From the NCBI GenBank assembly GCA_002731275.1, contig PCBK01000052.1, positions 310,001-374,000 on the forward strand: 64,000 nucleotides of DNA, read 5' to 3'. Position 1 is the stretch's first letter; every line of letters starts with the position of its first letter. Positions 45,615 through 54,362 of the stretch are shown here, one piece after another. This DNA comes from Deltaproteobacteria bacterium (GTDB lineage: Bacteria > Myxococcota_C > UBA6777). The notes below the pieces were generated by a model. That model was not told the DNA's origin and searched no databases. It was given only the letters and a program-made list of their open reading frames with translations. The position numbers and the translations under genes were made by a program.

Positions 45615-46154
45615 GTGACGCAGAAACAAGAAGACGCATTCAAGGAGGCATTCATGCGGTACTATGGTCAAATTCATAGACACCTGCATCGCCTTTTAGG
45701 GAACAAAGAAGAAGCTGACGATGTCGCTCAGCTCGTCTTTATGCGCTTTCATGAGCACTTTGCAGAAGTTGAGCCAGACAAGGCCAAAGCGTGGTTGTAC
45801 AAAACGGCGACGCGACACGGGCTCAATACGCTGCGAGGGAAAAAGCGATTTCGACGATGGCAAGAGAAAGCCAAACATCAACCGATGACCCCTCAAGACG
45901 AACAACGCCCACCAGAAGAGCTCCTGCTCGAACAAGATGAAAGAGCGCATGTGCGTGCGACACTGAGTAAGCTAGCGCCCCGTGATGCTCGCATTCTCTC
46001 GCTGTTTTTCTCCGGTCTCAAGAGTTACAAAGAGATCGCTGAAGAGATCGATGTCCAACCAGGCTCAGTAGGGACACTGCTCGCACGCGCCAAACGCGCA
46101 TTCAAAAAAGAGTACGCCTCATCGCCTCATACACCCGCAAGGAGGAACCCGTGA
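45615..46154 (+). CDS. ECF-type RNA polymerase sigma factor (module 2)
   Basis: 179 residues, GTG start preceded by GAGGAAGAG. Region 2 is seen in AFMRYYGQIHRHLHRLLGNK, ADDVAQLVFMRFHEHF, and AWLYKTATRHGLNTLRGK. Region 4 is seen in LSKLAPRDARILSLFFSGLK, SYKEIAEEIDVQPGSVGTLL, and ARAKRAFKKE. Gene order sigma, anti-sigma, caspase repeats that of module 1. The stop codon overlaps the anti-sigma GTG start as GTGA, so these two are coupled. Confidence 0.92.
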   Translation: MTQKQEDAFKEAFMRYYGQIHRHLHRLLGNKEEADDVAQLVFMRFHEHFAEVEPDKAKAWLYKTATRHGLNTLRGKKRFRRWQEKAKHQPMTPQDEQRPPEELLLEQDERAHVRATLSKLAPRDARILSLFFSGLKSYKEIAEEIDVQPGSVGTLLARAKRAFKKEYASSPHTPARRNP

Positions 46155-47011
46155 GTTGTGACGAAGGCCGCATCCAGGCTTACCTCGATGACTCCCTTCC
46201 AGAGCACGAGCTCACCGAGCTTGAAGAACACCTGGAACATTGTCCACAATGCCAGGACACGCTGCAATCGTTGTGCGCATTACAGGAAGATGTGTCTCTT
46301 GCCCTCTCTTCCGTGTTGTATCCGATGGATGCAGAACCCATCGAGACAGAGCACGAGCACTGGACGAGCTTCGCGCAAACGCTGCCCTCCCCCACACAGG
46401 AAACCACCTGGACGCAGTGGTTCTCCCTCTGGTTTTCGGGCAGACAACCATACATCTTTGTGGCCGGCTTTGCCTGCTTGCTCATTGTAGGGTTGTATCT
46501 TCCAGCGCTCATCCAGCCGACGACACAACCTCACAACAATTGGAAAGGTGAGCACGACATCGAATTGTTCCACATGTGCCGCTCCCCACAAGGGATCCTT
46601 CGGCGATGTCCGACAGAGCAAGGAGCGAGCTTACCTCCTCGCGCGCTGATCCAATTTACCTACCACGCGAGAGTCGGAAAAACCCCTCTTCAGACAATGA
46701 TCTTAAGCATCAACGCACGCGGTGAGATCGCCCCCTACGTTCCCTTCAATCAACCACACAGTCTCGCCCTCACACAGGCAAAGGGGACACTCCCTGTTGG
46801 CCAATCGCTCGAATTGGATGATTACTTGGGAAAAGAGCTGATCGTCGCTATCATAGCGAAGAAACCCTTTCAGCTCTCGCAAGCCAAAGAGATACTCGCA
46901 AAGGCATATCAACAACACGCTCATTCTCTCCAAAGGATGGCGATAGAGAAGAAAGGATGGTCTATCCAAACATGGTTGATCGAAAAGCGACCGACCTCAT
47001 TTAAGCCGTAG
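46151..47011 (+). CDS. ZAS-type membrane anti-sigma factor (module 2)
   Basis: 286 residues, GTG start with AAGGAGG five bases upstream. N-terminal zinc-binding anti-sigma motif: C3 and the H-x3-C-x2-C set in EEHLEHCPQC (about 25-34). These residues are known to hold zinc in ZAS anti-sigma factors that bind and release ECF sigma factors. One membrane helix at about 101-119 (IFVAGFACLLIVGLYLPALI). The outer part (about 150-280) begins with a short Cys-containing stretch (MCRSPQGILRRC), then beta-rich sequence like that in the module 1 partner. The caspase gene begins ten bases after its stop. Confidence 0.9.
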   Translation: MSCDEGRIQAYLDDSLPEHELTELEEHLEHCPQCQDTLQSLCALQEDVSLALSSVLYPMDAEPIETEHEHWTSFAQTLPSPTQETTWTQWFSLWFSGRQPYIFVAGFACLLIVGLYLPALIQPTTQPHNNWKGEHDIELFHMCRSPQGILRRCPTEQGASLPPRALIQFTYHARVGKTPLQTMILSINARGEIAPYVPFNQPHSLALTQAKGTLPVGQSLELDDYLGKELIVAIIAKKPFQLSQAKEILAKAYQQHAHSLQRMAIEKKGWSIQTWLIEKRPTSFKP

Positions 47012-47021
47012 GAGGGAAAGT

Positions 47022-48602
47022 ATGTGGCGACTGTTTCTGTTCTGTGTGCTGTGTGGAGCGTCGACCTCGGCGTGGGCGGGAGAGGCACGACTCGCGCTGT
47101 TGGTCGCACATGAACAGGGATGGACTGGCGAGCCACGGCTCAAGTACGCGATCCAGGGTGATCTATTGCCCATGGCCCAAACGATGAGGAGGCTGGGCTT
47201 TAGGGTCCAGGTCGTGCAAAATCCCTCCGCAGCCTATCTGCGTGAGGTGCTCAAACAAGTCGTCAAATACACACGTCGTCGCAAGATCTCGACCTTCGTG
47301 TTCTATTACTCAGGGCATGCAGGCAGGTTCTCTTTCCACCTCGGCAAGCGCAAAAAACGCCCTCTGCAATACCAGGAGTTTTTGCAGTACTTCCAAAAAA
47401 TACAGAGCAGGCGGCGGGTCGCGATCTTTGACTCCTGTTACAGTGGAGAGATCATCCGACAATTTGGTAGCCTTCAGCGCTACAGAAAACTCCTTCAAAA
47501 CGGTCAACTCAAAGGAGTACGTGCGCGCAGAGCGTTTGATTTGAGCAATCTCAAGCTCCCCAAGAAAGGCGATGAGCGAGGCATACGGATCATCTCCTCC
47601 AGTCTCGGTGTCGCCTGGGAAGTCCATCGCTACAAAGCCTCCGTCTTTACCTACCACTTCCTCAAAGGTCTTAAAGGTGCGGCTGATCTTGACCGTGACG
47701 GCAAAATCACAGTTGATGAGCTGTTCGATTATGCCAGCCGCAGTGTCCAACAAGAGACAGGGCAGCGTCCCGAACAGCTCATCTTGATGAGGCGAAACAC
47801 ACCTTACGCTTTCGCCCCAGCGTACAACAGTCGTTTGCGTATCGGCTCCCAAATCATCGGCCACCTCAGAATCTCCGTGTCCAACTTTGTGTGGTCTCAG
47901 CACAAAAGCCAACGCGCGCCTCTCAAGCTCGCGATCGTCGCAGGCAAAGGACAGGTCGAGCTTAAACACAAACAGCGCTGCTACAGACAGCAGATCAGCA
48001 TCCCCAATCGCAGCGAGATCACCCTGCGCAATCGCTGGATCGCGATCTCATGTCATCGATGGTCAGGCAAAAAGAAGGGACTGATCGAGCTGCCCACACA
48101 ACTTCGCAGAGAGGTCCCCTTCAAAGCATCGTTCTCCATCGGCGCCGCCGGCTCTCTTCTCAGCTCCGCGCTCGCAGGAACAGAGCGGCTCGGTGGTGGT
48201 TCTTTTGTCTTTCACGTGATGCCAAAAGAGAGCCTCTTGTTGTTTGGTGCGAGGCTCGGATTTTGGGGGACCTCCAAGGTCTTTTCACAACAAACACTCC
48301 AACAGTTCTACACAGAGCTGCGATTGGAAGGTGGTCTTCACCTCAAGTATCTGCCGTTATCCTTGATGTTGGGGGGATATGTTTCGGGAGGATTGCTGTT
48401 TCAGGATATCAACGCAGAGGCGTCGCGAACAGGGACGATGATGCGATACGGAGGGACACTTCAGCTCTCTTTGTGGTTCCACTCGACAATACTACTTCGA
48501 GCGAGCGTCGATGGTGGCGCCTCCCTCTCACGCCGCTCACAAGCTTGGAAGCACTTGCCCGATTGGACGATGCGACTAGGATTTGCCTATCACTTTCAGT
48601 GA
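47022..48602 (+). CDS. Exported caspase-like (peptidase C14) protein with beta-rich C-terminus (module 2)
   Basis: 526 residues; AGGAGGG precedes ATG 47022. Signal peptide to about 19 (CGASTSAWA). Caspase fold about 21-250: LALLVAHEQGW, catalytic His99 in FVFYYSGHAG, catalytic Cys139 in VAIFDSCYSGE. After it comes DLDRDGKITVDELFDYA, an EF-hand-like loop that may bind calcium (some metacaspases are calcium-activated). The last ~170 residues are alternating strands ending LGFAYHFQ, resembling an outer-membrane barrel. The protein is about the same length as its module 1 counterpart but diverged. Location in the outer membrane is inferred. Confidence 0.85.
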   Translation: MWRLFLFCVLCGASTSAWAGEARLALLVAHEQGWTGEPRLKYAIQGDLLPMAQTMRRLGFRVQVVQNPSAAYLREVLKQVVKYTRRRKISTFVFYYSGHAGRFSFHLGKRKKRPLQYQEFLQYFQKIQSRRRVAIFDSCYSGEIIRQFGSLQRYRKLLQNGQLKGVRARRAFDLSNLKLPKKGDERGIRIISSSLGVAWEVHRYKASVFTYHFLKGLKGAADLDRDGKITVDELFDYASRSVQQETGQRPEQLILMRRNTPYAFAPAYNSRLRIGSQIIGHLRISVSNFVWSQHKSQRAPLKLAIVAGKGQVELKHKQRCYRQQISIPNRSEITLRNRWIAISCHRWSGKKKGLIELPTQLRREVPFKASFSIGAAGSLLSSALAGTERLGGGSFVFHVMPKESLLLFGARLGFWGTSKVFSQQTLQQFYTELRLEGGLHLKYLPLSLMLGGYVSGGLLFQDINAEASRTGTMMRYGGTLQLSLWFHSTILLRASVDGGASLSRRSQAWKHLPDWTMRLGFAYHFQ

Positions 48603-48607
48603 ACACG

Positions 48608-49285
48608 TTAGAAGGGGCGGAACCCAAGCTGAATCAGATAGAGGTAGAGCAAGATACGTGGGATACGAAGCAACGAGATCAACAAGAACACACTAAAGCG
48701 CAGCCGCACGATCCCACACGCCCACGACGCAAAAGAATACGGGATGGGGGTCAACGCCGCGATCCCAACAGCCGTGTAGCCATATCGTCGGACAAGCGCA
48801 TAGGCTTCAGCCCCCCTACCCTCGATAAAACGGATAAACCAAGGCACCTCACGTAGCCACCATCCGATCCAGAAACCGACCGCTCCGCCCGCCAAACTTC
48901 CGCCTGTCGACCACGCGATCACGCTCCAAAAAGACATCCCACCTTGGATCCCAAAAAACGACAACACGTCATTCGGAAAGGGAAACGCAACGCCATCGAT
49001 CAACAACCAACCAACGGCAATCCCCGGTCCTCCCACAGCCTTCACAAAGCCCGCAGAGAACTTCATCAACGGCTCACGAATCCAGATCCCCACAAGCAGC
49101 AGGGCAACGACCAACGCCGCAAAGGCGATCAGCGTCCGTATCAACAGACCACGAAAGTCGACCGTGACCTCTTTGTACAATTCGCCGTCCTCGGCGTCTC
49201 GTTCGATCTTGTCTTCGATCAACTCTTCTATCTCTTTCTCAGCAGATACACTCTCTTCTACAGAAGGGGACGTCTCTTGTGTCAT
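48608..49285 (-). CDS. DedA/VTT-family membrane protein
   Basis: 225 residues from ATG 49285 (GAAAGG nine bases upstream; an in-frame TTG nine bases earlier lacks spacing). Glu-rich cytoplasmic N-terminus, then about five membrane segments. The VTT (SNARE-associated) signature region is visible in GGSLAGGAVGFWIGWWLREV and VGIAALTPIPYSFASWACG. DedA proteins move or scramble phospholipids and undecaprenyl phosphate. The gene lies 46 bases downstream of the creatininase-family gene, probably in one operon, and converges with module 2 with a 5-base gap. Confidence 0.85.
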   Translation of the reverse strand: MTQETSPSVEESVSAEKEIEELIEDKIERDAEDGELYKEVTVDFRGLLIRTLIAFAALVVALLLVGIWIREPLMKFSAGFVKAVGGPGIAVGWLLIDGVAFPFPNDVLSFFGIQGGMSFWSVIAWSTGGSLAGGAVGFWIGWWLREVPWFIRFIEGRGAEAYALVRRYGYTAVGIAALTPIPYSFASWACGIVRLRFSVFLLISLLRIPRILLYLYLIQLGFRPF

Positions 49286-49340
49286 CAAGTTCAACCTTTC
49301 TTCAACGACTCACAATGTGGGGATAGATATCCTCGTCACA

Positions 49341-50333
49341 CTACCAAACCGCGCTGCGAAATCCTACAACACGTTCAAAAACCCATCCAATAAGAGGCAC
49401 AGTAAAAGCCCATCGTACAGGCCACAAAGGCGAATGACATGCTGACATTGGTGTGGTCCCATTGAGCACTTCGTCGAGCGCGAGTTGACTGTGCTTTGAA
49501 AGAATGTCGAACATTTGCTGTCCTAACTCAGCCGATGAGACCGACGGTTTCCCCGCATAGGAGTCCTCTTCAAAGTAGCGTATTTTGTAGCGAAACCCGC
49601 GCAAAAGTTCCCACAACGTCGGCTTCGCACCTTTTTGAAGTGGTGCCTTCCCAGCCTCCTCCAACACGCGCTCTACAGTGCGTTGTGGCAGGTCTTCATA
49701 TCCGCCTTTAACCTTCTCACCGAGAAGATACAACATCATCGAGGTTTCGACCGCGCCACCATGTGCATCACCCGCCAAGTCCTCCCGACTCACCCCTTCG
49801 ATCTCCGAGAAGACGTCCGAGAGATCCGAGGAGCCTTTGGTCAAACGACCTATTAACATCGAAAAGACCGACAACATCCTCGTGTTGTACTTGCGATTCA
49901 CCCGATCACAGGCCACCTCGATGGGTACAAAATGTCTCGGACCACCGTGAAAACTCGTCACCCAGATATCGCGAAACCCTTGCTTCGCCAAACTTCGTCC
50001 CAAATCCTCCACCACCCTGATAATCGTCGACGGACGGAACTGCACAGAGCCCGACTGTGGCACGACATCAGACGCCACAAACAGCGACGGCAAGCGCAAA
50101 AACTGCAGCTTTGGATGCGCCTCGTGAAGAAGCTCAATCGTCCGCTCCATAAGACATTCAGCCTCCCACACATCCGTCACAACAGGCAGATGAGGACCAT
50201 GCACTTCCATCGGCGAGAGCGTCACACACACCACCGTGTTCGCATGATCCACCTGCGCAAAATCCTCACCACTCATGTCCTTCCACTCCCGAAGGTATGG
50301 CTTCGGCTTCTTCTCAAATTGTACCTTACCCAT
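49341..50333 (-). CDS. Creatininase-family amidohydrolase
   Basis: 330 residues. Metal ligands typical of the family are present: PMEVHGPHLPVVTD (about 42-55), VTSFHGGPRHFV (about 125), and GDAHGGAVETSMML (about 200). Known members cleave cyclic or linear amides (creatinine, riboflavin and F420 biosynthesis intermediates, mycofactocin peptides), so the substrate is open. The C-terminal ~45 residues are hydrophobic (WAFTVPLIGWVFERVVGF), which is unusual and suggests membrane association. It is divergent from the TetR gene, whose operator region is shared. Confidence 0.85.
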   Translation of the reverse strand: MGKVQFEKKPKPYLREWKDMSGEDFAQVDHANTVVCVTLSPMEVHGPHLPVVTDVWEAECLMERTIELLHEAHPKLQFLRLPSLFVASDVVPQSGSVQFRPSTIIRVVEDLGRSLAKQGFRDIWVTSFHGGPRHFVPIEVACDRVNRKYNTRMLSVFSMLIGRLTKGSSDLSDVFSEIEGVSREDLAGDAHGGAVETSMMLYLLGEKVKGGYEDLPQRTVERVLEEAGKAPLQKGAKPTLWELLRGFRYKIRYFEEDSYAGKPSVSSAELGQQMFDILSKHSQLALDEVLNGTTPMSACHSPLWPVRWAFTVPLIGWVFERVVGFRSAVW

Positions 50334-50382
50334 GATCTTCCTACCTTTTTGGTCTCTTCTATTTTTTTACACCCCGTGACAC

Positions 50383-50410
50383 TTGACACTCAGTGCCAGA
50401 TTATTATAAT
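50383..50410 (+). promoter_or_regulatory. Consensus sigma-70 promoter of the TetR gene
   Basis: TTGACA (50383-50388), 16-base spacer, TATAAT (50405-50410). Both hexamers are perfect consensus. The TetR start is 45 bases downstream of the -10. Confidence 0.75.
50384..50398. promoter_or_regulatory. Candidate TetR operator overlapping the -35
   Basis: TGACACT-C-AGTGCCA is a 15-bp near-palindrome with one mismatch. It covers the -35 hexamer of the TetR promoter, the usual place for autorepression. Confidence 0.55.
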
Positions 50411-50454
50411 GGCGATATTCTCAAAAAGCAACAAGCAAAGACAAGAAGGTAGAG

Positions 50455-51051
50455 ATGGCAGAAGATTCCGGTTTAAGGGAACGAAAGAAAGCGCAAACAC
50501 AGCGAGCATTGTTGGACGCAGCGCAAGCATTGTTTGCAGAGCGAGGTTTCGACGCGACAAAGATCGAAGATATCACGGCACGCGCAGACGTCTCTCGTAG
50601 GACCTTCTTTCGTTATTTTCCGAGCAAGGAGGCGGTCGTCTTTCCAGCCCAGGCACAGCGGCTTAAGCGTTTTCGCGAGTTGTTGAAGAGGAGAGGAGAA
50701 GAGAGTCCCTTTGACGCAGTCCAAAGAGCGTGCTTTTCACTCGCCGAAGAGTTTATGGAACATCGCCAAGAATTGCTACAGCAACAACAGATCATCGAAT
50801 CATCCATGCTCTTGATCGCATACGATCAAAAGCTCGATCGAGACTGGGAGCTGGCGATTGTCCAGGAGCTCGCAGCAGGTACGAACGCGACGGAGGATCA
50901 ATGTCGTCGCTATCGCCTGATGGCAGGTGCGATTATGGGTCTGGTACGTGCGGCCTTGCGAGAGTGGTTCGCGAGTGAGTGCACCATTGACCTCGCGGCG
51001 CTCGGACAGGAAGGACTCACCACCTTACTGCGCAGCTTTGAAGAGAGCTAA
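50455..51051 (+). CDS. TetR-family transcriptional repressor
   Basis: 198 residues. The N-terminal helix-turn-helix is typical: RALLDAAQALFAERGFDATK, IEDITARADVSRRTFFRYFP, SKEAVVF. The ligand-binding C-terminus is not assignable to a ligand. It is transcribed from a consensus promoter overlapped by a palindrome, so autoregulation is likely. Its neighbour 87 bases downstream is a PLP-dependent lyase, and a divergent creatininase-family gene lies upstream; these are the obvious candidate targets. Confidence 0.92.
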   Translation: MAEDSGLRERKKAQTQRALLDAAQALFAERGFDATKIEDITARADVSRRTFFRYFPSKEAVVFPAQAQRLKRFRELLKRRGEESPFDAVQRACFSLAEEFMEHRQELLQQQQIIESSMLLIAYDQKLDRDWELAIVQELAAGTNATEDQCRRYRLMAGAIMGLVRAALREWFASECTIDLAALGQEGLTTLLRSFEES

Positions 51052-51075
51052 ACACGACACACAACCCCCATCAAA

Positions 51076-51090
51076 TGGACACTGTGTTCA
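51076..51090. promoter_or_regulatory. Second operator-like palindrome before the PLP lyase gene
   Basis: TGGACAC-T-GTGTTCA, a 15-bp near-palindrome with one mismatch. It shares the GGACACT/GACACT core with the operator before the TetR gene. TetR control of the lyase gene is inferred. Confidence 0.35.
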
Positions 51091-51138
51091 TGACGATGCA
51101 CGAACGTATTGATGTTCACTGACATAACGGAGAGAGCC

Positions 51139-52581
51139 ATGAAGATCCCAGCACAAGGTCTAAGCCAGGAAGCGTTGTTTGAAAAGATGGAATCTTACAG
51201 AGAGAACGATGTCACCTGGCGTGACGGTCGCACATGGGCATACGTCTATGATGCCGGACCAGAGGTCGAATCTGTGATCAAAAAAGCCTACATGAGCTTT
51301 TTGTCAGAGAACGCGCTCGATCCAACAGTCTTTCCTAGCCTCCTCCGCTTCGAGAATGAGGTCATCGCGATGGCCGCCGACCATCTCAACGGAGACGAGA
51401 ATGTCGTCGGGAACTTCACAAGTGGTGGCACAGAGAGCATCATTTTGACGGTGAAAACGGCACGTGACTACTACCGCAAACACAAACCAGAGATCACACA
51501 GCCCGAGATGATCTTGCCAGTCACTGCGCACGCAGCCTTTCACAAAGCGGCTCACTACCTCGACGTAAAGCCCGTCCTCGTCCCTATCAATCCAGAAGAC
51601 TACCGCGCAGATCCAGAAAAGATGCGCGAAGCGATCAACGAAAACACCATCCTCCTCGTCGGATCGGCGATCTCTTACGCTCATGGTGTCGTCGATCCCA
51701 TCGAAGAGATCGGTAAGATTGCCCTCGAACACGATCTACTCTTTCACGTCGACGCGTGTATGGGTGGCTTCTTGCTTCCATACTTCCGCCGTCTCGGTGG
51801 AGACGTCCCACCATTTGGATTCGAAGTTCCCGGTGTCACCTCGATGTCCATGGACCTCCACAAGTATGGCTTCGCGGCCAAAGGTGCGTCTGTCATCCTG
51901 CACAAAAACAAAGACATCCGAAAACACCAAATCTACGCCTGCGCCAACTGGACGGGCTACACCATCATCAACCCAACCGTACAAAGCACCAAGTCAGGTG
52001 GTCCCCTCGCCGGCGCTTGGGCGGTCCTCAACTTCATCGGTGACGAAGGCTATATGAAGCTCGCCAAACAGATGTACGACGCGACCCAAAAGATCGTCGA
52101 AGGCATCGAGGCCATTGATGGACTCGACCTGCTCGTACGTCCCGACATGAACCTCGTCGCCTTTACCTCAGATGTTGCCGATATCTTCCACGTCGCAGAC
52201 GAGATGAACGCCAAAGGCTGGTACGTTCAACCACAGCTCGGCTACGAAGATTGTCCTCCCAACATTCACCTCTCGATCAACCCCAAGAGCGCACGGTGGG
52301 TCGATGACCTGCTCGCAGACCTCAAGGTAAGCCTCGAAGCCGCCAAACAGCTCAAGCAGTCTGAGATCGTCGAATCGCTCAAAGACATGCTCGGCTCAGT
52401 GGACACTGCGACGATCGACGACTCGATGTACACGCAGATGATGGCGATGGCAGGGATCGAAGGCGCCAATCTCCCCGATCGTATGGCTGAGATCAACCAA
52501 CTCCTCAACACCTTGCCCCCTGACTTCAAAGAAAAAATGCTCGTCAACTTCCTCAACGATCTCTTCACCCCTGCTTCTTAG
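51139..52581 (+). CDS. PLP-dependent lyase/decarboxylase, sphingosine-1-phosphate lyase-like
   Basis: 480 residues from ATG 51139 with GGAGAGAG just upstream; an in-frame TTG/ATG pair about ten codons earlier has no ribosome site. Group II PLP fold: GNFTSGGTESIILTVKTARD, LFHVDACMGGFLLP, and the Schiff-base Lys in TSMSMDLHKYGFAAKGASVI. The closest characterised type I recognise is sphingosine-1-phosphate lyase, which cleaves phosphorylated long-chain bases. The bacterial substrate could be a sphingoid base or an amino acid. The C-terminal ~70 residues are extra and helical (DDSMYTQMMAMAGIEGANLP). A C/T-rich stretch follows the stop. Confidence 0.87.
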   Translation: MKIPAQGLSQEALFEKMESYRENDVTWRDGRTWAYVYDAGPEVESVIKKAYMSFLSENALDPTVFPSLLRFENEVIAMAADHLNGDENVVGNFTSGGTESIILTVKTARDYYRKHKPEITQPEMILPVTAHAAFHKAAHYLDVKPVLVPINPEDYRADPEKMREAINENTILLVGSAISYAHGVVDPIEEIGKIALEHDLLFHVDACMGGFLLPYFRRLGGDVPPFGFEVPGVTSMSMDLHKYGFAAKGASVILHKNKDIRKHQIYACANWTGYTIINPTVQSTKSGGPLAGAWAVLNFIGDEGYMKLAKQMYDATQKIVEGIEAIDGLDLLVRPDMNLVAFTSDVADIFHVADEMNAKGWYVQPQLGYEDCPPNIHLSINPKSARWVDDLLADLKVSLEAAKQLKQSEIVESLKDMLGSVDTATIDDSMYTQMMAMAGIEGANLPDRMAEINQLLNTLPPDFKEKMLVNFLNDLFTPAS

Positions 52582-52687
52582 CACAGGCCCTCCCACACTC
52601 CTCCTACAACGTGCCTCTTTTTCGACAATCTTTCCTTTCACAGGTGATCGTGACTATATTCGTGACATCAAAAAAGGAATGTTTGTC

Positions 52688-54361
52688 ATGATGATGTATA
52701 CACGTATTGCCCTTCTCTTCTTGTTGCCTTGTGTTTTGTTGTTTGGGTTGCTCAATTGCACCCCCAACGATGCGCTCCACCGTGGAGAGTGTCCCTCAAC
52801 CTCCAAGACAACTCTGCTCGTCGATCTCTACCATTCACGCAAGCAAAACCACGAAGCATACCGCCTGACCAAGGGAAACTACAATTACCAGGGGGTCTTT
52901 GGATATGCACGTGTGATGGACCACTTGATACGCAACGACATTCAGGTCGACTCCTTGCGCGAAAAACCCCTCACAGACGTCTGCATGATGAAGTACGACG
53001 CGGTCTTTATCAATCTCCTGCACGAAGATCGCCCCAACTTCTCTGACGATGAGCTTCAACAACTACAGTCTTACGTGCAACAAGGTGGTGGATTGTTTGT
53101 GATCGCAGATCACACCAACGTCTATCGCCACGCAGAGCGCCTTAACCCCTTGCTCAAACCCATGGGGATCGAGGTCCTGTTTAGCACCGCAGCCGATACC
53201 CCTCCCTCCTTTGCGATCGGTGGAAATGGGTGGATCAAGGTCTTCTCGTTTGAGACACACCCTGTCACAGAAGCGCTGCAGATGATCAGCTTACAAACTG
53301 GTGGGGCGTTTAAAACGGACTTTGGTGTCGCAAAGAGCTCAAAGTCGAGCTTTGCGGATTATTGGGATGAGAGCGATTGGAGCGGGTTTTATGGGGACTG
53401 GAAACACAACGGCAACGTCGCCCTTGAACCCAAAGGCCCTCTCTCTGTCGTCGCAGCCAATACGTGGGGTCAGGGTCGTGTCGTCGTCGCAGGAGACCAG
53501 AATATGTTTGGTGACGCATGGGTCCACGTAGGCGATAACTTTTCGCTGTTCATGAACGCTATCACGTGGGTCACCAAGCGCGAAAAAGAGACACCACACC
53601 TGCGCGACATCCCCTTCCCTGGGCTGAAGATCGGCGTCGACATGAACCACTCAAAAGACGCCCCAGGCCAGACAGGACCGGATGGCTTTTACAGCTTCTA
53701 CGCACACCTCAACCGCGATCGCGACGTCCAGGCCCGAGCGATCCGACAGTTCGACAAAAAAGATGATGTGCTGTGGTTACTCTCCCCCCAAAATACGTTC
53801 TCATCCTCACAGCGCGACACGATCCGTACATACTTGAAGGACGGAAACACTGTCATCCTCTCCTTCTCATCGGACAGGCTCACTGCAGCAACGATCCAAT
53901 TACTTCATTCGATTGCCCCGGATTTTCGGTGGGAGACCGCACAAAAAACATACACACTTGATACAAAAGCAGATAGAGAGGCCCTTCTCAAGCTGCGTCC
54001 AGCACGGATCAGGGCGGCGCTCCCGCTCTCCTCAGAGCTGCTGACGGACGCACAGAAGCTCTCGCTCGGTGCGGCAGGAATGGAGCTCGACTTGCCCTCC
54101 TCAAAGAGCCCAACGTTGCTTGATATTCGCTCAGATTGGGGAAAACCCTTTATTCAGGCTTCGTATGAAAAGCAGACATTCGACATTGCACGCAGGAAGG
54201 CGGTCGAGAAAGGTGAGCTGATTATCTTCGTACAGGATGGTTTTTGGCGTAGCCCAACGCTCAAAGCAAAAGCTGTGGAAGCCCCAGGTGCCCTCGGACA
54301 AAAAGCTGTCAAATTGCTCTACCACCTGCTCGACTATCTCAAGTCCAAGCACAAGCAATAA
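52688..54361 (+). CDS. Lipoprotein with GATase-like (DUF4350-type) domain
   Basis: About 557 residues. AAAAGGA lies about ten bases before the first of three consecutive ATGs (52688, 52691, 52694). Lipoprotein signal ends LLFGLLNC. The first half resembles the glutamine-amidotransferase-like fold of DUF4350/IFT52-type proteins: MKYDAVFINLLHEDRPNFSD, YVQQGGGLFVIADHTNVYRH, GQGRVVVAGDQNMFGDAW. The second half repeats a similar pattern (LSPQNTFSSSQRDTIRTYLK, DGNTVILSFSSDRLTAATIQ), so there may be two such domains. No catalytic Cys triad is seen; a binding role is likely. It ends two bases before the convergent GGDEF gene. Confidence 0.7.
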   Translation: MMMYTRIALLFLLPCVLLFGLLNCTPNDALHRGECPSTSKTTLLVDLYHSRKQNHEAYRLTKGNYNYQGVFGYARVMDHLIRNDIQVDSLREKPLTDVCMMKYDAVFINLLHEDRPNFSDDELQQLQSYVQQGGGLFVIADHTNVYRHAERLNPLLKPMGIEVLFSTAADTPPSFAIGGNGWIKVFSFETHPVTEALQMISLQTGGAFKTDFGVAKSSKSSFADYWDESDWSGFYGDWKHNGNVALEPKGPLSVVAANTWGQGRVVVAGDQNMFGDAWVHVGDNFSLFMNAITWVTKREKETPHLRDIPFPGLKIGVDMNHSKDAPGQTGPDGFYSFYAHLNRDRDVQARAIRQFDKKDDVLWLLSPQNTFSSSQRDTIRTYLKDGNTVILSFSSDRLTAATIQLLHSIAPDFRWETAQKTYTLDTKADREALLKLRPARIRAALPLSSELLTDAQKLSLGAAGMELDLPSSKSPTLLDIRSDWGKPFIQASYEKQTFDIARRKAVEKGELIIFVQDGFWRSPTLKAKAVEAPGALGQKAVKLLYHLLDYLKSKHKQ

Positions 54362-54362
54362 G

